A program made the translations under genes and the position numbers. Of a stretch of DNA of 64,000 nucleotides, positions 23,641-64,000 are shown in pieces. Below the pieces are notes generated by a model that was given only the letters and a program-made list of their open reading frames with translations, was not told the DNA's origin and ran no database searches. Source of the DNA: Elephas maximus indicus (Eukaryota; Chordata; Mammalia; Proboscidea; Elephantidae); assembly GCF_024166365.1 (NCBI RefSeq), contig NC_064837.1, positions 77,185,553-77,249,552 of the forward strand, given 5' to 3'. How positions within the stretch are numbered: position 1 is the stretch's first letter; each line of letters opens with the position of its first letter.

Positions 23641-24249
23641 AAGCCATGATCTTTTTAATCATCATATGCATGGGAAAGCTGGACCATGAAAAAGGAAGAC
23701 AGAAGAATGCTTTAAATTGTTGTTTTAGCAAGGAATATTAAATATACTGTGGACTGCCAGAATGTACAAATCAGTCTTAGAAGAAATACAACCAGAACGT
23801 TCCTTAGAAGCGAGGATGGCGAGACTTTGACTCTCTTAATTTTGGCATGTCATGAGGAAAGAATAACCACTAGAACACTAGAAAAGGGCATCAGGTTTGG
23901 TAAAGTAGAAGGTCAGCAAAAATGAGGGAAACACTCAGTGAGATGGATTGACACAACAGCAAAAACAATAGACTCAAACTTACCAACAATCAGGAAGATG
24001 GTTCATATATGATGAGGTCACCATGAGTCAGAGCCAACTTGACAGCAACTAGCAATGACCTAGTCAATACATTATTAAAGTTAATTTCATCTGTTTATTT
24101 TTAAAATGTGGCTACTAGCAATTTAAAATTACCTATGTGGCACATATTATATTTCTATTGGACAGCGTTGATCTGGCTGGTTCCCATTAATATTCTGTAG
24201 CATTCCACTGAGGTAACACACTCAATTACAGAATGCCTTCCCATTCTGC

Positions 24250-24450
24250 AGGAGCCCTGGTGGCACTGTGGTTAAAAGGCTCAGCTGCTAATAGTAAGGG
24301 CGGTGGTTCAAACACACCAGCCGCTCTGAGGGAGAAAGATGTGGCAGTCTATTTCTGTAAAGATTTACAGCCTTGGAAACCCTATGGGGCAGTTCTGCTC
24401 TGTCCTATACGGTTTCTGTGATTCACAATCAACTGGACAGCAGTGGGTTC
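24250..24450 (+). mobile_element. AfroSINE
   Basis: Forward long-subtype copy, AGGAGCCCTGGTGGCACTGT to TGGACAGCAGTGGGTT, with CCCATTCTGCA / CCCATTCAAAG flanks as a probable target duplication. Confidence 0.92.
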
Positions 24451-26448
24451 CCCATTCAAAGTGTGAGAATTAACCCACTTCTCCCTTGCTGGAAAGATAG
24501 CTTTGTTTTACTGTATCTCAAGGACCTGATAGCCTGCTGGGGGAAAGTAAGAAATTGCATACGGGGCTGACGCTAACTTGTCCCTCTCTCGAGTTCTGCC
24601 TCCTGACCTCTCCAACCTGCCCCTCTCTCGTGCTCACTGCCCTTCACCCAGCACTCTGTGAATGAGGCCTCCTCCCTGCTTCCAGTCTAGCCTAACACTC
24701 TCTTGCAGTAGAGACGGCTCTCTAAGCAGGGGCTCTTCATCTGAAGCCTGTGGACCACCAAGGGAATCATGGACAGAATTTCGGTGGCTGTTAACGTGGA
24801 TGGCAAAACAAAAAACAAACTTCTAGCAGTACCTGTATTTCCATGTGCCATTCTAGCTGTTGCAGGTATCTTAAAATAGCATTTACACATATCACTGTGT
24901 GGACGTTCATTAGACCTTCCAGTACACCATGTAATGTGTTAATAAAAAAGCACGTGTTACTGTATCACAAATTTGTTCTTAATATTTTAATAACTGTACT
25001 TCAGTATAGTGGGGTTACTTTGCAAGTCTGTGCTTTTTCTACTCATTTGAAAGCATTTTTGTGAGAAGGGGGTCCTTACACCAAGCAAGCAAAGCTTGGA
25101 AGGCGCCTCCTGCCTCCACTTTATTCAGGATGCAGCCAGTGATCTTCAGCATGGCATAGGGGACCCTACTTACTCCTCAGCAACTTGTCCATACATTGTC
25201 CCATATTTACTGATACACTTGGCCTTCTTTTTTCTTCTAAACGCTGTTTCCTTTCTTGTAATTCCTTTTCCCAATTTGTTAACGTGGAAAATTCCTACTC
25301 TGCTTAAGTGCCCCCTTCTCTGCCCCATCTCTCTCCACTGACCTCAGGTGGATTCGAGATGTCATAATAATTTGTCATGCTGCTCAAACGGCAAGCCTTT
25401 TCATTGTACACATTGTACCACGTCACACTTCCAAGCTCCTTCGGGGGTGACAAGGGTTAACACGGTCTTTATCATCTTTATTGCCCACTATCCATTACAC
25501 TGTTTCCCTAAGTGTAGTATGTAGGAAATCTTTTAAGTAATAAATGAACATTTTAAATACTATTATACAAGTATTAATAGGAATAGTGATTTTTCATTTA
25601 TGGTAGTATTTGAAATTTCTTTTAAAATAAATTTTAAGTTAAAAAAAAGCAAACAATAGGACCTATTGACAGAGACATGACAATCTTATGGAGGCCCCAG
25701 CTCTGCGTGGTTAGGCCGTGGCCCCACAGGCCAGGGCTTGGGGAGGACTTCATGTGAGCAACATCTCCCAAGTTCCCCAAGATGAGTGCTGCAGGACGGC
25801 AGGGGTCTTTATTTTGCTCAGGTGTACATCTCAAGTGCCTACAATAGTGCTTCACATGTAGCAGGCATGCAATAAATATGTTGAAATTGAATTTGTAAAA
25901 TTCTGAGGAAAAATAATTTTGAACCTAAAATTTGACTACCAAATGTCAGGACAACGTAAAGACTGGGATATAACAAGCACTCATGTTGTACCAACTTCCA
26001 GGCTTTCTGAAAGAATAACTGAGAACGTTCATCAGAAAAATATAAAAAGAATTCAAGAAGGAGAACGTGATCAGTTAAAACAGCTCTCCCACTGCCCACC
26101 CCTCCCAAAACAATAGAAGTGAACCAAGAAAAACATGTTGAAGCATAACGGAGTGATTAAAAAAGAGTTCTTAAAAAGGCAGAAGCATAATATATAAAAA
26201 AGTTGAATAAATCTGGAACTAAAATTTCAACAAAATGTTGAAGGGAAGGGCAGATAAATATGTGCTAAAGGAGGATATATATGCAAATTAACTCATCATT
26301 GAGAGAAAAATAGGAGCTTCAATACATTTGATAAAAATGTAAAAGTAAAAAATCTTAAGCTAGCAACTACATGATTAAAAATGTGATAATTAAATTGCCA
26401 ACGACTGAGGAAAATAAATGAAAACAAAAATATGTTAGTGGATGTGAT

Positions 26449-26930
26449 AGGCTGATAATGGCTCCCAAAAATTATATCCATGTCCTAATCCCTGAAATCT
26501 GTGTTACCTTATATGGTAAAGTTACTTTACAGGGTAAAGATGTGATTAAGGATTCTGAGATGAGGAGATTATCCTGGATTATCCATGCTGGCCCTAAACA
26601 CCACTGCAAGTGTCCTTATAAAAGAGAAGCAGAGAGGGATTACATGCAGTGGAGAAGGCAATATGACCATGAAGGCAGAGACTGGAGTGATGCGGCCATG
26701 AGCCAAAGAATGCTGGCAGCCACCAGAAGCCAGAAGAGGCAAGGGATGGATTCTCCTTTCTAGGCAGCGTGGGTCTGCTGACACCTTGGTTTTGGCTCAG
26801 TGAAATGGATTTTGGACTTCTGGCCTCCACAAATGTGGAGAGAATCAATTTCTGTATTTTAAGCCACCAAGTTTAAGTACCACCAAGTGACAATTTGTTA
26901 AAGCAGCCACAGAAAACCAAAGCAGCAAAA
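26449..26930 (+). mobile_element. MLT1-type MaLR LTR
   Basis: Forward LTR recognised by TGTGATAGGCTGATAATGGC, CCAAAAATTATATCCATGTC, GATTATCCTGGATTATCCAT, GACACCTTGGTTTTGGCTCA and TTTAAGCCACCAAGTTTAAG. It is a class III, non-autonomous retroviral-like LTR that is ancient in mammals and lacks coding capacity. Confidence 0.85.
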
Positions 26931-27136
26931 TAATACAGGAGACTAAACTTCCACAGTACATGACACTCAGATTAAAAAACGCTCAGAAAACATCTTTTAT
27001 AGGGTCATTGCTAAAACAATATGATGCAGAAAAGTTGAAAATTAAGGGATAGAAAAAGATGTATTAAGAGAGAGAAAAAAAGAAACACAATTTTATTACT
27101 AGACAAAATGGAATTCAGACGAAAAGTGTTCAAACT

Positions 27137-27580
27137 TGTCTTTTGGTTCTCTAGAGAAGCAAACCCAGCAAGGTGTATAAATATATGTAGAGAGATTTAT
27201 ATCAAGGAAACAGCTCATGCAATTGTAGGGGTTGGAAAGTCCCAAGTCCTTGGATCAGGATAGAGTCCCTTCCCAATTCACAGAACCGTAGAAGCTGGTG
27301 AACCCAAGATCAGCAGGTCATAGAGCAGGGTTCCTGCTCACAGGCTGTGAAGGTCGAGGAATCCCCAAGGTCGGCAGGCAACACTGCAAGGTGTCTCCTG
27401 ATTCATGTGGCTGCAGGGGCTGGTGAACTCAAGATGGGCAGTTCGGTGAGCAGGACTCTTGCTCGCAGGCCGTGAAGATTGACGGACCCCTAGATGGACA
27501 GGTAAGCTGACAGCTCAAATCCCAGGAACTGGAGGTCAGACAAGAGACAGCTGCTTAGGCACCTAATGCGTCAAGAGTCA
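27137..27580 (-). mobile_element. unnamed interspersed repeat (relative of 16376-16862)
   Basis: Starts TTTTGGTTCTCTAGAGAAGC and continues GAGATTTATATCAAGGAAAC, AGCTCATGCAATTGTAGGGG. It contains internal near-repeats: GAACCCAAGATCAGCAGGTC, GAATCCCCAAGGTCGGCAGG and GAACTCAAGATGGGCAGTTC. It lies inside an older A-rich, probably L1, background. Confidence 0.55.
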
Positions 27581-28469
27581 TACAAAGCAGATGACTCAAA
27601 ATGTGGTCTGCATTCTGGTGCCACATGTGCAGCAAGTACGGAATTCGAGAGTGAGCATTTAGAGACAAACTCACGGCGAACTGAAACTGCAAACATTTTT
27701 ATTGTGTTTTACAAAATTACCAGTTTGTAATGCACTGGAAAACAAAACACCAATCAAACTGGTCCTTCACCAGTTTTGAGAAGCATGGATATAAAGCAAA
27801 ACCTATCAGAAATGCAAGGAAAAACAGACGAAACCATAATCATAGTAGATTTCTGTGTGCCTTTATTAGAAACGTACAGATCAAATAGATGAAAATCAGG
27901 ATATAAAACAAACCAATCAACAACCTTGTTTTTAATAGGCAGCTGTGTACTCAACAAACAGCACATTTTCTTTTCAAATATCTATGGAAAATTTTAAAAA
28001 ATTACTGTGTATTAGACCTCAGAAAAGCTCTAAAAATTGCAAGTATAAGTCATATAGGATACTTTCTCTTGCCACATGAAACTAATTAGAAATTAACATC
28101 AAAAGGATAGCCAAGAGCCCCCAGTCCCATGCCCCACATCACATGCAGAATAAAAACTTGAAAATAATAAATTAGAGAAAGAAATCAAAATGAAAATTAT
28201 AGAATATATGCAAACAAATTAATAATGAAAGCACTACTTTAAAGCCTATGGAATGTGATTCACGCAGCACTCAAAGGACATAACTTTAGTATATTTATTA
28301 GGATATGAGAAAGACTGAGGAAGCTAGTAAGAAAAAAAGATAAACTTTCAAAAGCTAGGTTATTTAACTTTACTAAGACAGACAGTACTCTGGCAAGTCT
28401 GATCAAGAAAAAAAGAGAAATAAAAGGAACAAGTGACAAGACTAGTTGTGTGCCGTGGATTTCTACATT

Positions 28470-28634
28470 TGCAGCCCTATAGGACAGAAAACTGCCCCAT
28501 AGGGTTTCCCAGGCTGAAATCTTTACAGGAGCAGATTGCCAGGTTGTTTCTCCCACGGAGTGGCTAGTGGTTTCAAACCGCCAACCTTTCGGTTAGCAGC
28601 TGAACACTTAACCATGGTGCCACCAGAGCTCCTG
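28470..28634 (-). mobile_element. AfroSINE
   Basis: Reverse copy, GACAGAAAACTGCCCCATAG to GTGCCACCAGAGCTCC, with CTTTCGGTTAGCAGCTGAAC in the head. It is separated from the next SINE by a (GGGGGA)n tract at 28638-28684. Confidence 0.9.
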
Positions 28635-28708
28635 TACAGAGGGAGAGGGGGAGGGGGAGGGGCTGGGGGAGGGGAAGAGGGAGAGATCCAGAGTGTGCGT
28701 GTCAGGTC

Positions 28709-28873
28709 AGGCCCTGGGAGGCACAAATGGTTAAGTACTTGACTACTAACAAAAAGGCTGCCCCCTCGGAAGAAAGGCCAGGCGATCTGCTTCTGGAAAT
28801 CCTATGGAGTGCAGTTCTACTTTGCAACACATGGGGTCAACATCCGTCAGAACTGAAACTGGTTTGGTTTTAT
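28709..28873 (+). mobile_element. AfroSINE
   Basis: Forward diverged copy, GGCCCTGGGAGGCACAAATG to AACTGGTTTGGTTTTA, followed by an AT-rich simple repeat (28872-28905). Confidence 0.85.
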
Positions 28874-29598
28874 ATATATAATTATATATATATATAATCT
28901 AGTGGAGAAAGCCTAATAGAAAATGATGACACAATTAGCTCTTTATCTGGCAAAACATTAGATGCCTAACACACACACACTTGGGTAATACATGAAAAAA
29001 TTGCTCATATCTCACAAGTAATCAGGGCATGCAAAGTAAAATAACTTTATCAGACCAGCAACAATTAGAAGTGAAAATATGCAATGCTGGTGAGTGTGTG
29101 GGGAAAACTGGCCCTTTTCATGCTCAGTTGGAGGGCACCTTGACCTGATCTACCTGATAAGATGGAAACATTTCACCTCTAGGGATCCACCCAGCTAGAA
29201 ATACACACTGCACTACCACCTGCATTACAAAAGCCAGACACAATTTAAATGCTCATAACTGGAGAATGTTAAAAGCAATTCTCATAGATTTGTACAATGT
29301 GTCTGTAAACATACTAAGGCAGATGGATGTATTGATGTGGAAAAATACACCAGACGTGTTTTTAAAATAATTTTAAAATTAAAGGAAAAAAAAAAATCAA
29401 GTTTCAGAAGAATATAATCCCACCCCACGCCACACTGTTTTTCCTGCAGAGGAAAGGGCTTGAAGGACACATCCCTGTGTCAGCAGTAGTTACCTCTGAA
29501 GGGGAGTGAAATATGGGAGATGGTGTGGACAGAACGGGCTTAAGGAGGAGGTCCACTTTTTTAATTGTTCGCTTTGTATTTAAATGGTCAAAATACAA

Positions 29599-30859
29599 AA
29601 AGCACACCGCAGAGATACTGAGGGTTCAGTTCCAGACCACCGCAATAAAGTGAGTGTCACAATAAAGGGAGTCACAGGAAATTTTTGGTTCCCAGTGCAT
29701 ATAAAAGTTATGTTCATGCTATACTGCAGTCCATTAAGTATGCAAGAGCATTATGTCTAAAAAAAAAAAAAAAAATGTATATACCCTAACTAAAAAATAC
29801 TTTATTGCTAAAAAATGCTAACCATCATCTGAGCCTTCAATGAGTTGTAATCTGTTTGCTGGTGGAGGGTCTTACCTCAATGCTGATGGCTGTTGACTGA
29901 TCAGGGTGGTGGTTGCTGAAGGTTGGGGTGGCTGTGGCAATTTCTTAAAACAAGACAATGAAGTTTGCCGCACTGACTCTTCTTTCACAAAAGATTTCTC
30001 TGGTGCTTGATAGCATGGTACCCACAGTAGAACTTCTTGCAAAATTGGAGTCAATCCTCTCAAACCCTGCCGCTGCTTTATCAACTAAGTTTATGTAATG
30101 CGCTAAATCCTTTGTTGTCATTTCAACAATGTTCACAGCATCTTCACCAGGAGCAGAGTCTATCTCAAGAAACCACTTTCTCTGCTCATCCATAAGGAGC
30201 AGCTCCTCATCTGCTGAAGTTTTATGATGAGATTGCAGCAATCCAGTCACATCTTCAGGTTCCACGTCTAATTCTAATTCTCTTGCTATTTCCACCATAT
30301 CTGCAGTTACTTCCTCTGCTGAAGTCTTGAACCCTCAAACTCATCCATGGGGGTTGGAGTCAACTTCTTCCAAACTCCTGTTGATATTTTGAACTTCTCC
30401 CGGTAACACGAATGAATGTTCACAATGGCATCTAGAATGAATCCTTATCCTTTCCTGTCTCAGCTTTTGACACGCCTTCCTCACTAAGCTGAATCACTTC
30501 CAGCTTTTGATTTAAAGTGAGAGACTTGTGACTCTTTCACTTTAACAGTTAAATGGTTAATCAAACATTTTTTGATTAAGTTTGCCATCTTATATAGGTG
30601 GCGTTCATGGCACCCCAAAACAATTATAATAGTAACATCAAAGATCACTCATCACAGTTCACCATAACAGATATCATAATAATGGGAAAGTTTGAAATAT
30701 TGTGACAAAATGTGACGTGGAGAAATGAAGCACGCACTGCTGGAAAAATGACATCGACAGACCTGCTTGATGCAGGGTTGCCACAAACCTTCAGTTTGTA
30801 AAAAATGCTGTATCTGAAAACTGTAATAAAGCAACACACAATAAAACAAGGTATGCCTG
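29599..30859 (-). mobile_element. Tigger1 (pogo/Tc1-mariner) with internal deletion
   Basis: A cut-and-paste DNA transposon fossil. The right terminal repeat reads AAAACAAGGTATGCCTG at the plus-strand end; the left reads GCACACCGCAGAGATACTGA. On the minus strand the C-terminal transposase remnant is readable ([39 protein letters not shown]). The start of the transposase (near 30540) is joined almost directly to its end (near 30420), so more than 1 kb with the DNA-binding and DDE catalytic region is gone. It is dead and shared with other placentals. Confidence 0.93.
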
Positions 30860-32119
30860 TATTAATTTTTATAAAAAATTCTTTAAAAAGCTTTGCAATT
30901 TAGCAGGAAAAAAAGGGAGAAGTTGGGCAAGAACAAGGGCTGCTGACTTCCTCACTTGTTTTATTCGAAGCAGCTCCAGGGGCTTCATTTTTCATCCATT
31001 TTATACATTTGGCTTCTTGGTAAGATTTTATTTGAATATAGGGTTCACACAATAGACCTGAACATTTCTTATGACCCTTAAGCATTAACATTCTATAAGA
31101 GTCAATAAGTCTGTTATATCCATGTGGGATTACTGCGTAGGAATACTTAAGTCTTGGTTAAGCTTCCAGTTCTACCCATATGAATTCATATATAAATTCA
31201 TGTATGAGACAAGTTAGTTTTAATATTAATAATAAATAATCAAGAAAATGTGTGGAAAAAGCCTGTGTATGAAAGGTTAAGAGACAAAAAACTAAACACT
31301 CGGTGGTGATTTTGGATATGTTTCACCCTTGCCTCCTGTCTGAGGGGGCTGGGTTGCACTTTAGCTCTAGGGACCATGTAGAGAACGATTTATGATCAAT
31401 GCTGCCATTGTCTTTAAAATGGTGATAAGTACATGACATATACCCTGATGCTACATTGGGAAAAAAGCATAAACACCAAGAACATTTGACTGATTTTGAC
31501 ATTGCAAATTAATCTAAAAATTTAACCTTTAGCAAACAGCTCAAATGCTATATTGCACTGTATGGCAATTAGGCATATATTGTAAATAGCTTTGGGAAAC
31601 TAAAATCAGCACTGCTTTTCCATAACCCAACAAAGTTGCTTTTATTTAATACAATAATCCCAATTTTCTAGTACTTATTGAAAACAAAAAGCATTTACTT
31701 AATTTCCCATGTCCCATTCCAGCCAAAATCATATTCTTTTTAACATTTAACACACTCACCTTATAAAAGATAAAGGTCCCAGATCCAATCCCCAATGGCA
31801 AATGTGCTGCTGTCGTATCTTGGATGTATGTCTCATTCTAGCATTGTTTTTACATACTTGTGAAAATGAGTGGACACACTTTTAGGTAAATAATTAAGCA
31901 ACACATATTCCTCCTTCCATTTTATTGTCATGTTAATAGAAAAAAATATAAACTCTTATATTACAAAATATACTTCATATTGTTTTTGCAATAAAAACAA
32001 TGTAAAAACAGTACAAAATAAAAGGATGCTGAAAAGCAAATTCCAGATGGAGACAAGACATGTAACAAAGACATTTCTAGAAAAAAGCCTGAATAAATGT
32101 ATCTATTTTTTATACTCTG
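30860..32119. other. intergenic, no feature seen
   Basis: AT-rich, without a recognisable repeat, exon or RNA gene. Nothing suggests the next gene (LYN in the human order) has been reached. Confidence 0.5.
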
Positions 32120-32830
32120 GGATTTGAAAAGATGGTTCTAAAGGACATAAGACCCAGAAGCAAGAAAAAAAAAAGACCAATAAATTTGACTACCTAAAAA
32201 TTAAAAACTTAATGTATGGCAGGAAAAAAAAAAAAAAACCCACAAAATAAGAGAGAATTCTTTCACTTACAAAGAACTCATACACACTATAGAAAAAGAT
32301 TAACAGTTCAAAAGAAAAATTGGTAAAAGAATACAAAGTTTAAAGGATACAAACTATTAATTAAAAAGGCCAAACAGATGCACATACACTCAAATCTCAT
32401 TCATAGTTGAGGAAACACACACCACCAGCACGATACAATTTTTTTCATCCACGAGACAGCAAAAATTAAAATGCCTGATGAAGCTCAAAGCTGGCTGGTG
32501 AGGGTGAAGGGAAATCCACACTCTAATCACTGTTGGTGGGAGTACACATGGGTCCAACTTTATTGAAAGGCAAATTGGCAGGATCTACCAAAATTAAAAT
32601 GTACAAACTCCAGCAATCTGATTGCCAAAAATTTGTCCTATGTGTACATTTGCTTAATAGCATATATTACAGGGAATACAAAATCGTTGGTTATCACAAT
32701 AAACCTAAAAACAGCCAAGTGTGTATTTACTGGGAACCGGTTAAATTTATTATGGCATGGCCATAAAATGGAAATACAAAATGATCATTAAAAAAGAATG
32801 ATGTATATCTGTATGTACTAAGACACATTA
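32120..32830 (+). mobile_element. old L1 ORF2 3' fragment
   Basis: Contains AACTTAATGTATGGCAGGAA, CACTGTTGGTGGGAGTACAC, TGCTTAATAGCATATATTAC and TTTATTATGGCATGGCCATA, the usual end of L1 ORF2 in ancient L1M copies. It is broken by many indels. Confidence 0.75.
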
Positions 32831-32969
32831 TTAAGCAAAAAATGTGAGGGGGGCATAGCACAGTGCATCAATGAGAAAAGATGGTGTATTAGGGTATATT
32901 GCAATTCTTTTCTGCTCTCCAAAGGAATTATAACAAACAGCTATTTTTAGATAGATTCTATGTTAAAAA

Positions 32970-33155
32970 AGGAGCCCTACTGGTGCAATGGTTAAGCTCT
33001 CGTTCCTAACCAAAAGGCTGGTGGCTCCATGGGAGAAAGACTTAGTGATCTGCTCCTGTAAAAACTACAGCCTAGCAAACGCTATGGGGTAGTTCTACTG
33101 TCATATGGGGTCACTATGAGTTGAAATCGACTCATTGGCTCTTAACAAAAACCAT
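32970..33155 (+). mobile_element. AfroSINE just downstream of TGS1
   Basis: Forward copy, AAGGAGCCCTACTGGTGCAA to AATCGACTCATTGGCTCTTA. It lies about 190 bases beyond the candidate TGS1 poly(A) signal, in antisense to the gene. Confidence 0.93.
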
Positions 33156-33342
33156 AATGTATTTAAAAAACACACTATATGAACATAAAAAAAAGATGTT
33201 AAACCCAAACAGACAAAATTAAACATACATACACACACGCCCTGACATTAAGCTCAGGGGCAAGCCTACCCTCTTCATACAAGACCCTCATATCCTAACA
33301 TACGAGGTACATGGTGAATACTACCCAAGGATCTCAAAGACC

Positions 33343-33348
33343 TTTATT
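33343..33348 (-). promoter_or_regulatory. TGS1: candidate poly(A) signal of TGS1
   Basis: AATAAA on the minus strand, 157-162 bases after the TGS1 stop codon. The following 60 bases contain GT-rich patches such as TATGTTAGG. It is the first canonical hexamer after the stop. A longer 3'UTR using a later site is possible, but an AfroSINE begins about 190 bases downstream. Confidence 0.55.
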
Positions 33349-33504
33349 AATATTCATTAGACTCCTGTGAGTGACAAGCTCCATTTCATATGCTGACAAA
33401 AGACTACTGGGTCCAAAACATCGGTGAACAGAAGAAACTCCAGGTGTTTGTACCTGAGGGGTGTTCTGATCACTATGCAATCTTCTCTCCTCATGCCACT
33501 TCAG

Positions 33505-62795
<29,291 letters not shown>

Positions 62796-64000
62796 CTAAA
62801 GAGGCAGAGATATTGCAGTGTATTTCTCCCATTTATTATAGGTTTGACAACTCTTCTGCCATTTGCAAAAGCAATGGAAACATTTCAGTGCCTCTCCTGC
62901 AATGAACTGGACACCCCAGGCAGAGTGCCGGACCACACACACTAGTATTCTGTGTGTCTACCTGAAAAATCTAAGCATAAAAAATGAGTAGCCATGTCTA
63001 TTAAGCTTTAAAAGCTTCCAAGATCTATTTAAAGCCAAATAAAACTACTTCTTCAGAGCTGTCGAAAGAGTACACAAATTAACCCACAAAGTTAACTTGG
63101 TGACAGCATATTCAGACGGAATTTTAATCTAGATGACTCCAAAGACAGCATGATCACAAAAGGATTTCTCTTCATTAAGAAGCAAATACATTTACTTTGC
63201 CCTATCTGCCTTTGTGCTGTGTTTTCAGAGTGGAATAAACTGGGCAGTGCGAGACTAAAAGTTGCAACATGCCTGCAGGGTAGACAGGGGAACACTCTGA
63301 TGATTTTGGGAGAACACCCAAACATATTCACATAGACATGCAACATAAACCTTATATTTTGACCTTAAGGGAGCACCTAAAACAAATCAAAACCTAAAAT
63401 CCTTAAGTTGATCTTAATGGCAGACACACTAGCACTAATTGCAGAAACGGCCAATCTACAAATGTAACTAAGGGAACAGCCGACGGAAGGCAGAGGCTGG
63501 GAGAAGGTTTACTATGTTTGGTAAAGGAAAAAAAGTAGAGAAAAAAAAAAAAGAAATCGAGGATAACCAAAGGGAGTAATATAAAGCAATAAATAGGGGC
63601 CAAGACACTGACCAAAATACATATAAAAAATTTTATGGTAAAAAATAAGTACAGATAAGTATCAGAAGAGTACAGAAACGTTCAGAAGAATATCAAAACC
63701 CTTATATAAGCTCCACCACAGGAGTACATACAGAGAATATAAAAAGTAGCTAGACTTCCTTGAGATCCTTCCAGTAACTCTTAAACGCAACTAGATCAAG
63801 TAAGATCTGTAATCTGAGATGAGCAAAGCAGACCCAATTCTTAAATGAGAGGTTAAAAGCTTTTGCATTATACAGGAGTGAGGCTGAGAAGAAAGTCCCT
63901 ATATACTGGACTTCTCTGGCATCAAACATCAAGGACGCCAAGACGACATCTGTAATCACTGGGCGTTAGGATGTTCCAGTTACAGAACTTTCCTGCTCTC
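62796..64000 (-). other. TGS1: TGS1 intron 4 (partial)
   Basis: Follows exon 5 upstream in gene orientation. No block resembling the large TGS1 exon 4 was found, so it must lie beyond the window. The 69-codon minus-strand open frame at 63959-63750 has no similarity that I recognise. Confidence 0.6.

Larger units (their letters stand above)
21650..24165. mobile_element. four-layer nest: hAT-like element containing RTE containing L1 and a 340-bp repeat
   Basis: Outermost is a hAT-type DNA transposon fossil (left part 21650-21875; right part 24060-24165, ending TTTCTATTGGACAGCG). It is split by an RTE LINE 3' part (about 21880-24055, plus strand). The RTE is itself split twice, by a roughly 340-bp unclassified repeat (about 21958-22296) and by an L1 3' end (22464-23640, minus). 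The RTE reading resumes correctly after each interruption: GATTTCATCCTAC / TTGGATCAAC and CCAAGCA / AAGCCATG...ATCATATGC. Confidence 0.85.
24451..29598. other. intergenic, mostly old A-rich LINE debris
   Basis: 24451-25620 holds nothing identifiable. 25820-25900 ends in an L2-like tail (GCATGCAATAAATATGTTGA). 25920-26440, 26930-27130, 27690-28260 and 28960-29360 are A-rich with scattered L1-like phrases (GCAATGCTGGTGAGTGTGTG). No gene was seen. Confidence 0.5.

Noticed and set aside
29872-30298. Host gene related to TIGD proteins
   Set aside because: The reading belongs to a Tigger1 copy with both terminal repeats, an internal deletion and frameshifts, so it is not a domesticated gene.
1-33342. 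LYN exons expected downstream of TGS1 by human gene order
   Set aside because: No SH3, SH2 or kinase-coding exon was seen. In human the gap is tens of kilobases, so LYN most likely starts beyond position 1.
63750-63959. 69-codon minus-strand open frame as TGS1 exon 4
   Set aside because: No similarity to the TGS1 linker, and the composition is hydrophobic and unlike that acidic region.

Overview
The window looks like nuclear DNA of an afrotherian mammal, most likely a paenungulate such as an elephant. This rests on about 25 copies of the afrotherian tRNA-derived AfroSINE on both strands, its partner RTE LINE, and L1 elements of matching type. Split exons with spliceosomal borders, (CA)n microsatellites, MIR/L2 fossils, a Tigger1 DNA transposon and MLT1-type LTRs are all ordinary mammalian content. 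Species cannot be fixed by eye.

Only one protein-coding gene is supported. It is TGS1 (trimethylguanosine synthase 1), on the minus strand, with nine coding exons between 62795 and 33505. The exons join in frame into about 459 C-terminal codons, ending in the complete SAM-dependent cap hypermethylase domain. The N-terminal exons lie beyond position 64000. I number the exons 5-13, assuming the human 13-exon layout. Two introns are non-canonical. Intron 11 has AT-AC ends, a U12-type donor (ATATCCTCT) and a perfect branch-point motif (TTCCTTAAC). Intron 5 starts with GC.

Region by region: 1-33342 is intergenic and downstream of TGS1 (human LYN lies on this side, but no LYN exon was recognised). 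It is packed with nested mobile elements: a tRNA-Gly-headed RTE-tailed SINE (about 145-438), an L1-like element with ORF1 and 5'UTR but no ORF2 (7096-11510), several L1 3' ends, a four-layer nest (21650-24165), an MLT1-type LTR, and a deleted Tigger1 (29599-30859). 33343-33627 is the TGS1 terminal exon. 33628-44426 is the last intron, with a long-TIR DNA transposon inside an AfroSINE and a 1.7-kb GT-rich minisatellite. 44427-62795 holds exons 12 to 5, a complete solo LTR beside exon 9, and a tandem array of exactly 15 copies of a 56-bp unit in intron 8. 62796-64000 is intron 4 without recognised content.

Repeat family names come from recognition, not from a search. SINE and LINE borders are accurate to a few bases where target-site duplications are quoted, and to roughly 10-20 bases elsewhere.
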